Positions 7,747 to 15,660 of a stretch of 64,000 bases of DNA are shown here, piece by piece. The position numbers were made by a program, and so were the translations under genes. The first letter of the stretch is position 1; each line of letters starts with the position of its first letter. The stretch lies in NCBI RefSeq assembly GCF_017377775.1, contig NZ_JAFVLN010000016.1, forward strand, positions 124,001 through 188,000. Direction: 5' to 3'. The DNA comes from Streptomyces sp. VRA16 Mangrove soil (lineage in GTDB: Bacteria; Actinomycetota; Actinomycetes; Streptomycetales; Streptomycetaceae). The notes under the pieces are model-generated. The model was not told the DNA's origin. It searched no databases and saw only the letters and a program-made list of their open reading frames with translations.

Positions 7747-8908
7747 ACGCCCACTCCATCTCCGGTTCCATCGCGAACCGGAACATCCGTTGCACGGGTG
7801 GGGTGCACAACACGGTGATCAGTGACATCGCGGCCACGGTGACCGTGATCTCACCGGCCGGGGTGTGCACCCAGTGCACGTCGTACCAGTCCCAGAAGCG
7901 GGAGCCCTTGGCGACGAAGCCGTGCAGCAAATAGCCGTACAGCGTTCCGGCGCCGAGCGCGGTGAACCAGAGCTTGCGGCCCGGGACCCACGCGAAGAAG
8001 CACGCGGCGAGGATCACCGAGCAGCCGAACATGGCCAGCGTCATGACCGCGCCGGACCAGCCCGGTGCCCCGAGTTCCTGGGCGCTGTCGCGGCGGTAGA
8101 ACCAGGCGGCGTTCATCCGCGGCGCCGCCCAGTACGCGAACAGCAGCGCGGCCGCGAACACCGGCACCGCCAGGATCCGCGCCTCCTTGCGGCGCACCAG
8201 CTGGAAGTGCTCGGGCTTGAGGCACAGGCCGAGGACGAAGAAGGGCAGGAACTGCAGGACGCGCTGGAGGTCCAGGTCGTCGCCGATGTCGGGGGAGACC
8301 GAGGCGAGCACCGCGATGGCGAGGGCCAGCGGCAGCGGCCAGCGCACCACCTTCCAGATCGGTGTCGACAGCCGCCACACGAACAGCGCGATCAGGAACC
8401 AGGTCAGATACCACGGGTCCAGCAGGCTGATCGGGTAGTCGGGGTCGCCCCCGGCCGTCCGCTTGAAGAAGGTGTACGCCACCTCGAAGACCACGTACGG
8501 CACGGCCACACCCGTGATCAGCCGCTTCAGCCGGTTCGGGCTCGCGTCGAACGACCGCGAGAAGTAGCCGGAGATGACGATGAACGCCGGCATGTGGAAC
8601 GTGTAGACGGTGATGTAGAGCGCGGACGCCGCCCGGCTGTCGCCGCGCAGCGGCTCCCAGGCGTGGCCCATCGCGACGAGCACGATCGCCAGGTACTTCG
8701 CGTTGTCGAAGAACGCGTCCCGCGCCTTGCCGGGCTTCTTCCCGGCGGCACCGGTGGCCGAGGCGGCCTCCGCGCCCCTTATGCCTGTTGCGCCCTTTGT
8801 GTCCGTCGCACTCTTTGAGCCCTTTGTGTCCGCAGGAGGGGCGGCCACGGCGGCACGCTGTGCGGGCAGCGGGGTCCGCTGAGACGCGAGTTGTCGCGGT
8901 TCGCTCAC
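7709..8908 (-). CDS. acyltransferase-3 family membrane protein
   Basis: A 399-residue multi-spanning protein of the acyltransferase-3 family, which transfers acyl groups to cell-surface sugars or lipids. The family N-terminal motif is clear: RDAFFDNAKYLAIVLVAMGH, with the His needed for acyl transfer, then the FHMPAFIVISGYFS helix. About ten hydrophobic segments follow. Before residue 60 there is a soluble Ala/Thr/Lys stretch with a 9-residue repeat (DTKG type), from a 27-bp DNA repeat (copies at 8792 and 8819). The GTG at 8908 was chosen for its GGGGAGGG ribosome site; the open frame continues upstream. Its 3' end overlaps the MMPL frame by 38 bp. Confidence 0.85.
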   Translation of the reverse strand: MSEPRQLASQRTPLPAQRAAVAAPPADTKGSKSATDTKGATGIRGAEAASATGAAGKKPGKARDAFFDNAKYLAIVLVAMGHAWEPLRGDSRAASALYITVYTFHMPAFIVISGYFSRSFDASPNRLKRLITGVAVPYVVFEVAYTFFKRTAGGDPDYPISLLDPWYLTWFLIALFVWRLSTPIWKVVRWPLPLALAIAVLASVSPDIGDDLDLQRVLQFLPFFVLGLCLKPEHFQLVRRKEARILAVPVFAAALLFAYWAAPRMNAAWFYRRDSAQELGAPGWSGAVMTLAMFGCSVILAACFFAWVPGRKLWFTALGAGTLYGYLLHGFVAKGSRFWDWYDVHWVHTPAGEITVTVAAMSLITVLCTPPVQRMFRFAMEPEMEWAFRKDAAEVARRR

Positions 8909-9109
8909 GATCCCTCCCCGATGGAACCTCGATTCACGAATTCGCGTCTTCCCAGGTTTGCGGGGTTCATGTGGCTGCGAGACATCCCAGGCACCGTAGT
9001 CACCCCCCGAGGCCCACGTAAACCTGTGCCGGTCATGGGTGGTGTCTGTCACAGGGCTGGGCGGAGCCACTGCGTCCGCTCGCTAGGGACTCACTGCGGG
9101 CTCACTACG

Positions 9110-9706
9110 ATGGGACGGACGGCGCGTGACGGGCCGGGCGAGGCGGTGAGCGGCGTGGTGCAGCGACGGGACGGGACCCGGGCGGCCGGGCGGCGGCGCG
9201 GCCCGGGCGAGCTGGAGGGCCAGGTGCTCGCGGCGCTGTGGGCGGCGCCGGGTCCGGTGACGGCGGCCTGGGTGCGCGAGCGCATCGGCGGCGCCGTCGC
9301 CCACACGACCGTACTGACGATCCTCACCCGCCTCCAGGCGAAGGGGGCCGTGACCCGGGAGCGGGCCGGACGCTCCTTCGTCTGGACCGCGGCCGCCGAC
9401 GCCGCCGGGCTCGCCGCGCACCGGATGCGCCGGGTCCTGGACGCCGAACAGGACCGGGCGGCCGTCCTCGCCGGCTTCGTCTCCGGCCTCTCCACCCAGG
9501 ACGAGCACCTGCTGCGCGCGCTGCTGGGCGACGGGGCCGAGAGCGACGGGACTGAGAGCGCCGGGACCGAGAACTCAGGGACCGGGAGCGACAGGGTCGG
9601 GAGCGGCAGGGTCGGGAGCGGCAGGGTCGGGAGCGGCAGGGTCGGGAGCGGCAGGGTCGGGAGTGACAGGGCCGAGAGCGACAGGGTCGAGGGGGACGGC
9701 TGCTGA
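9110..9706 (+). CDS. BlaI/MecI/CopY-type transcriptional regulator with repeat tail
   Basis: Winged-helix repressor of the penicillinase-repressor family. The DNA-binding core lies at about residues 25-95: LEGQVLAALWAAPGPVTAAWV, then HTTVLTILTRLQAKGAV and the RSF wing. After the dimerisation helices the protein ends in a low-complexity tail of Ser/Gly/Arg/Glu repeats made by a 15-bp tandem DNA repeat. No BlaR-type sensor peptidase is next to it, so the signal is unknown. The ATG at 9110 gives 198 residues; a GTG at 9146, twelve codons later, is an equally plausible start. Confidence 0.8.
   Translation: MGRTARDGPGEAVSGVVQRRDGTRAAGRRRGPGELEGQVLAALWAAPGPVTAAWVRERIGGAVAHTTVLTILTRLQAKGAVTRERAGRSFVWTAAADAAGLAAHRMRRVLDAEQDRAAVLAGFVSGLSTQDEHLLRALLGDGAESDGTESAGTENSGTGSDRVGSGRVGSGRVGSGRVGSGRVGSDRAESDRVEGDGC
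9530..9695 (+). repeat. 15-bp tandem repeat at 3' end of the BlaI-like gene
   Basis: Four exact copies of the 15-bp unit GTCGGGAGCGGCAGG lie at about 9596-9655. They are flanked on both sides by diverged copies (GACTGAGAGCGCCGG type), so about ten units fill the end of the gene. The unit is a multiple of three, so copy-number change would lengthen the tail (Val-Gly-Ser-Gly-Arg units) without shifting frame. Confidence 0.85.
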
Positions 9707-9730
9707 CCGGAGGCGGCGTGTGCTGTCGGC

Positions 9731-10195
9731 TCAGCCCGGAATGCCGGGCCCTGCGATCCGCAGCAGCAGCGAGTGCAGCGTCTCGCGCTCGCCCGCGTCC
9801 AGCGGTGCGAGCAGCTCGCCGGTGACGCGCAGGCCCGCCTCGTCGGTGTCGCGCAAGAAGTCGCGGCCCTTGTCCGTGAGGACGACGACGCGGCTGCGCC
9901 GGTCGTCGGGGGAGGGGCGGCGCTCGGCGAACCCCGCCTTCTCCAGGTCGTCGACGAGACCGACGATCGCGCTCGGGTCGTAGCCGAGCCGCGCGCTCAA
10001 CTCTCTTTGCAGGGCGCCCTCGGTGGTGGCCAGGAACCGCAGCAGCGCGTAGTGGCGCAGGCGCAGGCCCGACTCCTGCAGCGAGGCGTTGAACAGCTGC
10101 CCCGAACGCAGCCCGAGCCGGTACAGGAGATAGCCCGTGTCGGCGTGCAGCCCGCGCATCCATGGCTCGTGCGCGTCGATCGGGGCGGGGGTCAT
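9731..10195 (-). CDS. MarR family transcriptional regulator
   Basis: A 154-residue winged-helix regulator. The MarR core is visible: the LRHYALLRFLATTEGALQRELSARLG recognition region, then LVDDLEKAGFAERRPSPDDRRSRVVVLTDKG, the signature wing (DxRxxxxxLT). The ATG at 10195 has GGGAGAG before it; an open frame extends upstream to 10264 but lacks a better site. It is transcribed away from the SDR-amidohydrolase-ligase-MaoC operon, and the shared 234-bp region makes it the likely local regulator. Direct repeats CAACTATTG at 10262 and 10278 are candidate sites. Confidence 0.88.
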   Translation of the reverse strand: MTPAPIDAHEPWMRGLHADTGYLLYRLGLRSGQLFNASLQESGLRLRHYALLRFLATTEGALQRELSARLGYDPSAIVGLVDDLEKAGFAERRPSPDDRRSRVVVLTDKGRDFLRDTDEAGLRVTGELLAPLDAGERETLHSLLLRIAGPGIPG

Positions 10196-10261
10196 GGGCT
10201 CTCCCAGGTGCGTCGTGGTGGCCGGTCGCGGACCAGTCTCCCTCAATATCCCGGTCGGCGA

Positions 10262-10286
10262 CAACTATTGACGTCACCAACTATTG
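10262..10286. promoter_or_regulatory. direct repeat CAACTATTG x2, candidate MarR site
   Basis: CAACTATTG occurs twice with a 16-bp period, about one and a half helical turns, separated by ACGTCAC. The junction also contains the palindrome TGACGTCA. It is markedly AT-rich for this genome and lies just upstream of the marR start, so it is a reasonable operator for autoregulation and control of the operon at 10430. Confidence 0.5.
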
Positions 10287-10297
10287 CTCTTAGCTTC

Positions 10298-10380
10298 CTT
10301 CTCGTTCCGGGATTCGTTCCGGGATTCGTTCCTGGGTCGTCCTGGGGTCGCCCTGGGGACGTCCTGGGGACGTCCTGAGT
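10298..10380. repeat. imperfect direct repeats in promoter region of SDR operon
   Basis: The segment is built from short repeats: GTTCCGGGATTC in near-tandem copies (10303-10330), then TGGGGACGTCC/TGGGGTCGCCC units (10340-10377). Function is unclear; it may be replication slippage or lie in the 5' leader of the SDR operon. Confidence 0.5.
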
Positions 10381-10429
10381 TCGACCCGGGGCGCGTCCTC
10401 AAGCAGCGCTGGAAGGAAGGGACTTGCAC

Positions 10430-11344
10430 GTGTCCATCGATCTCACCGGCAAGGCCGCCGTCGTCACCGGCAGCGGCCGTGGCCTCGGACTCGCCTACGC
10501 CCACGCCCTCGCGGCCCACGGCGCCTCGGTCGTCGTCAACGACATCGACGAGGCCGTCGCCGAGGCCGCCGTGAAGTCCCTCCGCGAGGCGGGCGGCACC
10601 GCCGTCGCCGAGGTGGTCCCGGTCGGCACCGCGGAGGCCGCCGACCGTCTGGTGGCGCGCGCCGTGGACGAGTTCGGGCGGCTCGACATCCTCGTCACCA
10701 ACGCGGGCATCCTGCGCGACAAGGTGCTGTGGAAGATGACCGACGACGACTTCGACGCGGTCGTCACCACCCACCTCAAGGGCACCTTCACCTGTGCCCG
10801 CGCCGCCGCGGTCCGGATGCGCGAGCAGGGCGAGGGCGGCACGCTGATCCTGGTCGGCTCGCCCGCGGGCCAGCGCGGCAACTTCGGCCAGACCAACTAC
10901 GCCGCCGCCAAGGCCGGCATCGCCGCCATGGCCCGTACGTGGGCGATGGAACTGTCCCGCGCGCAGATCACCGTCAACGCGATCGTGCCGGTGGCGGCGA
11001 CCGCGATGACCGAGACGATCCCCGCCTTCGCCCCGTACATCGAGGCGATGCGCGCCGGTGAACCGCTGCCCGCGTTCCTGCGCAAGGGAGAGGGCTTCGG
11101 CACCCCCGAGGACTGCGCGGCGCTCGTCCCCTTCCTCGCCTCCGCCGCCGCGCGCGAGGTGACCGGCCAGGCCATCGGCATCGGCGGCGACCGGGTCACG
11201 CTCTGGTCACACCCCCAGGAGGTCAAGTCGGCCTACGCGGACGGGGGTTGGACCCCCGACGCGCTCGCCGCCGCCTGGCCCACCACGCTCGGCGCCGAGC
11301 CGCAGACGGTCGGCATCCCTGCGCCCAAGGTCCCGGAGGCGTGA
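10430..11344 (+). CDS. short-chain dehydrogenase/reductase
   Basis: A 304-residue SDR oxidoreductase of the classical type. It has the nucleotide-binding TGSGRGLG near residue 14, the NAG motif (VTNAGILRDK), a catalytic Ser in LVGSPAG and Tyr/Lys in NYAAAKAG. It resembles the 3-hydroxyacyl-CoA dehydrogenase units that work with MaoC hydratases in beta-oxidation-like pathways, which fits its operon with an acyl-CoA ligase and a MaoC protein. The GTG at 10430 follows GGAAGGAAGGG; a TTG six bases earlier (10424) is also possible. The stop overlaps the next ATG by one base. Confidence 0.88.
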   Translation: MSIDLTGKAAVVTGSGRGLGLAYAHALAAHGASVVVNDIDEAVAEAAVKSLREAGGTAVAEVVPVGTAEAADRLVARAVDEFGRLDILVTNAGILRDKVLWKMTDDDFDAVVTTHLKGTFTCARAAAVRMREQGEGGTLILVGSPAGQRGNFGQTNYAAAKAGIAAMARTWAMELSRAQITVNAIVPVAATAMTETIPAFAPYIEAMRAGEPLPAFLRKGEGFGTPEDCAALVPFLASAAAREVTGQAIGIGGDRVTLWSHPQEVKSAYADGGWTPDALAAAWPTTLGAEPQTVGIPAPKVPEA

Positions 11345-12232
11345 TGTCCCCCTCGCTGAACATCGACGAGCTGCGGGCGATCGACGTCCACACCCACGCC
11401 GAGGTGTCGTCCCGCGACGGCCACGCCTCCCTCGACGACGATCTGCACGACGCCTCGTCCGCGTACTTCAAGATCGGGCAACCGGAAGCCGACGCTTCAG
11501 GAGATGGCCGCGTACTACCGCGAGCGCCGGATGGCCGCGGTCGTCTTCACGGTCGACGCCGAGTCCGCGACCGGCACCCCGCCCGTCCCCAACGACGAGG
11601 TGGCCGAGGCCGCGGCCGCCAACGCCGACGTCCTCGTCCCGTTCGCGTCCATCGACCCGTTCCGCGGCAAGGCGGGCGTGAAGCAGGCCCGCCGCCTGGT
11701 CGAGGAGTACGGGGTGAAGGGCTTCAAGTTCCACCCGTCCGTCCAGGGCTTCTTCCCCAACGACCGCAGTGTGGCGTACGCGTTGTACGAGGTCATCGAG
11801 GAGACGGGCACGATCGCCCTGTTCCACACGGGCCAGACCGGCATCGGCGCCGGTGTTCCCGGCGGGGGCGGCATCCGCCTGAAGTACTCCAACCCGCTGT
11901 ACGTGGACGACGTCGCCGCCGACTTCCTCCACCTGAAGATCATCCTGGCGCACCCCTCCTTCCCCTGGCAGGACGAGGCGCTCGCCGTCGCCACGCACAA
12001 GCCCGGCGTCCACATCGACCTCTCCGGCTGGTCCCCGAAGTACTTCCCGCCGCAGCTCGTCCAGTACGCGAACACGCTGCTCAAGGACAAGGTCCTGTTC
12101 GGCTCGGACTACCCGGTGCTCACCCCGGACCGCTGGCTCGCCGACTTCGCGAAGCTGGACATAAAGGAGGAGGTCCGCCCGAAGATCCTCAAGGAGAACG
12201 CGGCCCGGCTGCTCGGTCTGACGAAGCCGTAG
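11344..12232 (+). pseudogene. amidohydrolase family 2 protein, frameshifted
   Basis: The protein starts at ATG 11344 (one base inside the preceding TGA) with the metal-binding HxH motif (AIDVHTHAEV) in one frame as far as SAYFKIG. The next codons make sense only one frame over (NRKPTLQEMAAYYRERRMAAV), and that frame continues to 12232. One extra base in the GGG at 11476-11478 (GGGCAAC where GGCAAC is expected) explains the break. Joined, the product is 295 residues, a normal length. It has further metal and catalytic residues in KFHPS, LFHTG, ILAHPSFPW and the final FGSDYP. It may be a sequencing error or a true knockout. The downstream part could restart at ATG 11504, but would lack the HxH ligands. 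Confidence 0.85.
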
Positions 12233-12242
12233 GAGGCATCGG

Positions 12243-13760
12243 ATGCGCAACGAGGGACTGGGGTCGTGGCCCGCCCGCCGGGCCCGCAAGACCCCGCACC
12301 GCACCGCCCTGATCCACGAGGGCGCCACGCTCACCTACGCCCGACTCCACGCCCGGACCGTTCAGTTGGCGCACGCCCTGCGCGAGCGCGGGATCCGCCG
12401 CGGCGACCGCGTCGCGTACCTGGGCCCCAACCACCCCACCTTCCTGGAGACGTTGTTCGCGGCAGGCGCGCTCGGCGCGGTCTTCGTCCCCCTCAACACC
12501 CGGCTCGCGGGCCCCGAGATCGCCTACCAGCTGACGGACTCGGGCGCGAAGGTCCTGATCCACGGCCCCGCGCACCGGCCGCTGGTGGCGGGCCTGCGCG
12601 ACGGGACGGACGTACGCCTGTACGTCCAAGTGGGCACGGAGTACGAGGAGTTGCTGGAGTCGGCCACGGGGGAGGGCCCGGCCGACGAGGCGGTCTCCGG
12701 CGACGACACCTGCATCATCATGTACACCTCGGGCACCACGGGCCGCCCCAAGGGCGCCATGCTCACCCACGCCAACCTGACCTGGAACGCCCTCAACGTC
12801 CTCGTCGACACCGACCTCGCGGCCGACGAACGGGCCCTGGTCTCGGCCCCGTTGTTCCACACGGCCGGCCTCAACATGCTCGCCCTGCCCGTCCTCCTCA
12901 AGGGCGGCACCTGCGTCCTGGTCGAGTCCTTCGACCCGGCGACGACCCTCGCCCTGATCGCCGAGCACCGCATCACCACGATGTTCGGCGTCCCCACGAT
13001 GTACGACCTGGTGGCCAGGCAGCCCGGCTGGCCGCAGGCCGACCTCTCCTCGCTGCGCACCCTCCTGTGCGGCGGGGCCCCGGTCCCGCTGACCCTGATC
13101 GCCGCCTACCGGGAACGCGGCCTGACCTTCCTCCAGGGCTACGGCATGACCGAGGCGTCCCCCGGCACCCTCTTCCTCGACGCCGAGCACGCGGAGTCGA
13201 AGGCGGGCTCGGCGGGCGTCCCGCACTTCTTCACCGACGTACGGGTGGTGCGCCCCGACCTGACCCCGGCCGCGCCCGGCGAGACCGGCGAGATCCTGGT
13301 CCGCGGCCCGAACGTGATGCCCGGATACTGGGGCCTGCCCAACGCCACGGCGGACGCCCTGGCCGACGGCTGGTTCCGCACCGGCGACGCGGCCCGCACC
13401 GACGACGACGGCTACGTCCACATCGTCGACCGCATCAAGGACATGATCATCTCCGGCGGCGAGAACGTGTACCCCGCCGAGGTCGAGGACGCCCTCCTCG
13501 CCCACCCCGACATCGCCGAGTGCGCCGTCATCGGCGTACCGGACGAGAAGTGGGGCGAGGTGCCGCGCGCGGTGGTCGTCGCCCGCGAAGGGGCCGACCC
13601 GGACCCCGACGAGATCCTCGCCTCCCTGGCCGGCCGCCTCGCCCGCTACAAGATCCCCAAATCGGTGGTGCTGGCGCCCGAACTCCCGCGCACCGCCTCC
13701 GGAAAGCTCCTCAAGTCCCGCATCCGCACGCACTACGGCACCGGCAACGGCAACCAGTAA
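12243..13760 (+). CDS. acyl-CoA synthetase (class I adenylate-forming)
   Basis: This 505-residue enzyme activates a carboxylic acid with ATP and loads it on CoA. All class I motifs are present: the P-loop YTSGTTGRPKGA (about residues 160-171), YGMTEAS, GWFRTGD, the hinge DRIKDMIISGGENVYPAEVE and the catalytic Lys in TASGKLLKS near the C-terminus. Length and motif spacing fit FadD-type medium/long-chain or aromatic acid ligases; the substrate cannot be read from sequence. It begins 10 bp after the amidohydrolase stop, in the same operon. Confidence 0.92.
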   Translation: MRNEGLGSWPARRARKTPHRTALIHEGATLTYARLHARTVQLAHALRERGIRRGDRVAYLGPNHPTFLETLFAAGALGAVFVPLNTRLAGPEIAYQLTDSGAKVLIHGPAHRPLVAGLRDGTDVRLYVQVGTEYEELLESATGEGPADEAVSGDDTCIIMYTSGTTGRPKGAMLTHANLTWNALNVLVDTDLAADERALVSAPLFHTAGLNMLALPVLLKGGTCVLVESFDPATTLALIAEHRITTMFGVPTMYDLVARQPGWPQADLSSLRTLLCGGAPVPLTLIAAYRERGLTFLQGYGMTEASPGTLFLDAEHAESKAGSAGVPHFFTDVRVVRPDLTPAAPGETGEILVRGPNVMPGYWGLPNATADALADGWFRTGDAARTDDDGYVHIVDRIKDMIISGGENVYPAEVEDALLAHPDIAECAVIGVPDEKWGEVPRAVVVAREGADPDPDEILASLAGRLARYKIPKSVVLAPELPRTASGKLLKSRIRTHYGTGNGNQ

Positions 13761-13776
13761 GGAACCCACGCATCCC

Positions 13777-14238
13777 ATGAGCGGCATCACAGTGAACGGC
13801 CTCGACGACCTGAAGAAGCTCGCCGGCAGCGAGCTGGGGGTGAGCGAGTGGATCGAGGTCACCCAGGACCGCATCGACACGTTCGCCGACGCCACCGGCG
13901 ACCACCAGTGGATCCACGTCGACCCGGAGCGCGCGGCGGCGGGACCGTTCGGCGCCCCCATCGCCCACGGCTACCTGACCCTCTCCCTCTTCATCCCGCT
14001 CTTCACCGAACTCCTCGACGTCCGGGGCGTGACGACGAAGGTCAACTACGGCCTGAACAAGGTCCGTTTCCCGTCCCCGGTGAAGGTCGGCTCCCGCATC
14101 CGCCTGACCGGCAGGCTCGCGGCGGTCGAGGAGGTCGCGGGCGGCGGCGTGCAGATCACGGTCGACGGCACGATAGAGATCGAGAACGCCCCGAAGCCGG
14201 CAGCGGTCCTCCAGAGCCTCTCCCGCTTCTACGCCTGA
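13777..14238 (+). CDS. MaoC-like enoyl-CoA hydratase
   Basis: A 153-residue single hot-dog domain. The hydratase-2 motif is intact: FADATGDHQWIHVDPERA, with the catalytic Asp and His. The APIAHGYLTLSL segment is the usual substrate-side helix. It hydrates 2-enoyl-CoA to (R)-3-hydroxyacyl-CoA. It is the last gene of the SDR-amidohydrolase-ligase-MaoC operon, supporting degradation of a CoA-activated acid. It converges with the AraC gene, overlapping it by 10 bp. Confidence 0.92.
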   Translation: MSGITVNGLDDLKKLAGSELGVSEWIEVTQDRIDTFADATGDHQWIHVDPERAAAGPFGAPIAHGYLTLSLFIPLFTELLDVRGVTTKVNYGLNKVRFPSPVKVGSRIRLTGRLAAVEEVAGGGVQITVDGTIEIENAPKPAAVLQSLSRFYA

Positions 14239-14654
14239 GGGTCGTGCAGCTTGGGCCCGGCCCCTTTCACCGGCCGCGTATGGATCTTCGACAGACAGGC
14301 GGGAAGATCGGTGGCGGGGTCATGGGCGCGGGCCCGGTACGCGCTGGGCGTCTCCCCGACCAGCTCGGTGAACCGCGAGCTGAACGACCCCAGCGACGTA
14401 CACCCCACCTCGAAACACACCTCGGTCACCGACAGATCCCCGCGCCGCAACAACGCCTTGGCCCGCTCGATGCGCCGCGTCATCAGATAGCTGTACGGAG
14501 TCTCCCCGAACGCGGCCCGAAAGCTCCGCGAGAAATGCCCCGGCGACATCAGCGCAGCCCGCGCCAGAGCCGTCACGTCGAGCGGCTCGGCATACGCCCG
14601 ATCCATGGTGTCGCGGGCACGCCGCAGCCGGGCCAGGTCCTCCAGGTTGGTCAC
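14229..14654 (-). CDS. AraC family transcriptional regulator (DNA-binding domain only)
   Basis: A 141-residue protein consisting essentially of the two AraC helix-turn-helix units: DVTALARAALMSPGHFSRSFRAAFGETPYSY and DLSVTEVCFEVGCTSLGSFSSRFTELVG, the second being the family signature. It lacks an N-terminal ligand domain. The start is uncertain. GTG 14654 gives the compact form usual for this subgroup but has a poor ribosome site; GTG 14711 is in frame too. The frame remains open to 14780, but that would put codons across two operator palindromes. Confidence 0.8.
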   Translation of the reverse strand: MTNLEDLARLRRARDTMDRAYAEPLDVTALARAALMSPGHFSRSFRAAFGETPYSYLMTRRIERAKALLRRGDLSVTEVCFEVGCTSLGSFSSRFTELVGETPSAYRARAHDPATDLPACLSKIHTRPVKGAGPKLHDPQA

Positions 14655-14717
14655 CGCACCACGATCGCACGCAGTCGGAGTCCGCGCCCTTCCCTTCCCG
14701 TTCTCACTCACCTCATC

Positions 14718-14739
14718 TTGTATCAAACACTTGACACAA
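14718..14739. promoter_or_regulatory. operator 1, TTGTATCA-N6-TGACACAA
   Basis: An inverted repeat with 8-bp arms and one mismatch, matching the second copy 41 bp away. It lies between the araC-type gene and the membrane protein/GntR operon. Confidence 0.8.
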
Positions 14740-14758
14740 GATGAGGTGTCGCGGCAGC

Positions 14759-14780
14759 TTGTGTCAATCATCTGACACAA
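14759..14780. promoter_or_regulatory. operator 2, TTGTGTCA-N6-TGACACAA
   Basis: A perfect 8-bp inverted repeat with a 6-bp spacer, ending 14 bp before the membrane protein ATG. With operator 1 it forms a pair spaced 41 bp, about four helical turns. This suggests cooperative binding on one DNA face by a dimeric regulator, most simply the GntR protein at 15661. Confidence 0.85.
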
Positions 14781-14794
14781 CTGCTGGAGGTTCC

Positions 14795-15649
14795 ATGGGC
14801 GGCGTGCCCCTGAACTGGCTCTTCGCGGCCCCTTTCCTCATCGGGCTGTTGGCGCTCCTGCGCGCACGGCGCAGACCGGGGCCCGCGCTGTCCGGCGCAC
14901 TCGGCCGGTACCAGCGACGGGCTTCGAGGTGGCGCACGGGCGGCCTGGTGGCGGGGCTCTGTGCGGCCGTCTGCCTCGCGTACCTCATGAACTACGGGTC
15001 GGCGGGGATCGTCTTCGGCGGGTGCACGCTCGCCGGTGTCCTGATCGGCGAACTGCGGGTGCCGCGCCCGGAGGGGCCGGTGCGTGCGGCCGTGCTGACC
15101 CCACGTCAGGTGCGGCACTACTTTCCACGCCGCTGCACCGCGCTCTTCGCCGCTCTCGTCGTGGCGCTGGCAGTGCTCCTCACTGCCGTCGTCGTCGCGA
15201 CCCGCCGCAGCGCCGTCCGGGACGGCTTCGTGCTGCTGACCTGCCCGAACGGCACCGCGTTCATGCTCGCGGAGCAGGACGTCAGCACGCTGGTCCTCGG
15301 GGCGCTCGGCTGTGTGGTCGGCGGGGCCGGAGTGTGCCTGCTGGCGGCCAGGCGGGTCGTGACCCGACCTGCGCTGCCCGGTGCCCCGACGCCGGACCAC
15401 GCCCTGCGTGCGTCCTCCGTGGAGGCGGTGGCCCTGGCCTGGGGCTGCCTGGTGGCATCCTGGCTGCTGATGTCGTCAGTCCTCACGGCCGATTACCTCC
15501 AGGCCCTGAGGGAGGTTCCGTGCAACAATCGCGAGTTGCTGGCGCCCTACATCCTCGCCCTCCTGGCGGCCCTCGGCTCCGCGGCGGGCCTCGTCCACCT
15601 CGTGATCCGCCTGACGCGCCTGCCGGCACCGAACGGAACAGCGGCATGA
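14795..15649 (+). CDS. multi-spanning membrane protein of unknown function
   Basis: A 284-residue protein with about six hydrophobic helices: near the N-terminus (NWLFAAPFLIGLLALL), two around 45-85, one at 115-135, one at about 165-190 and a pair near 220-275. There is a basic loop after the first helix. I do not recognise the family. The next gene, a YtrA-like GntR regulator, overlaps or abuts it. Membrane protein plus short GntR gene is a recurrent actinobacterial and firmicute pair in which the regulator controls its own operon. The ATG at 14795 follows GGAGG at 14786-14790. Confidence 0.75.
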   Translation: MGGVPLNWLFAAPFLIGLLALLRARRRPGPALSGALGRYQRRASRWRTGGLVAGLCAAVCLAYLMNYGSAGIVFGGCTLAGVLIGELRVPRPEGPVRAAVLTPRQVRHYFPRRCTALFAALVVALAVLLTAVVVATRRSAVRDGFVLLTCPNGTAFMLAEQDVSTLVLGALGCVVGGAGVCLLAARRVVTRPALPGAPTPDHALRASSVEAVALAWGCLVASWLLMSSVLTADYLQALREVPCNNRELLAPYILALLAALGSAAGLVHLVIRLTRLPAPNGTAA

Positions 15650-15660
15650 AGGAGCCGACG

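Noticed and set aside
14655..14780. Longer AraC protein starting at 14780
   Set aside because: It would encode across both operator palindromes, and its extra residues (Cys-rich, unlike AraC) show no similarity.
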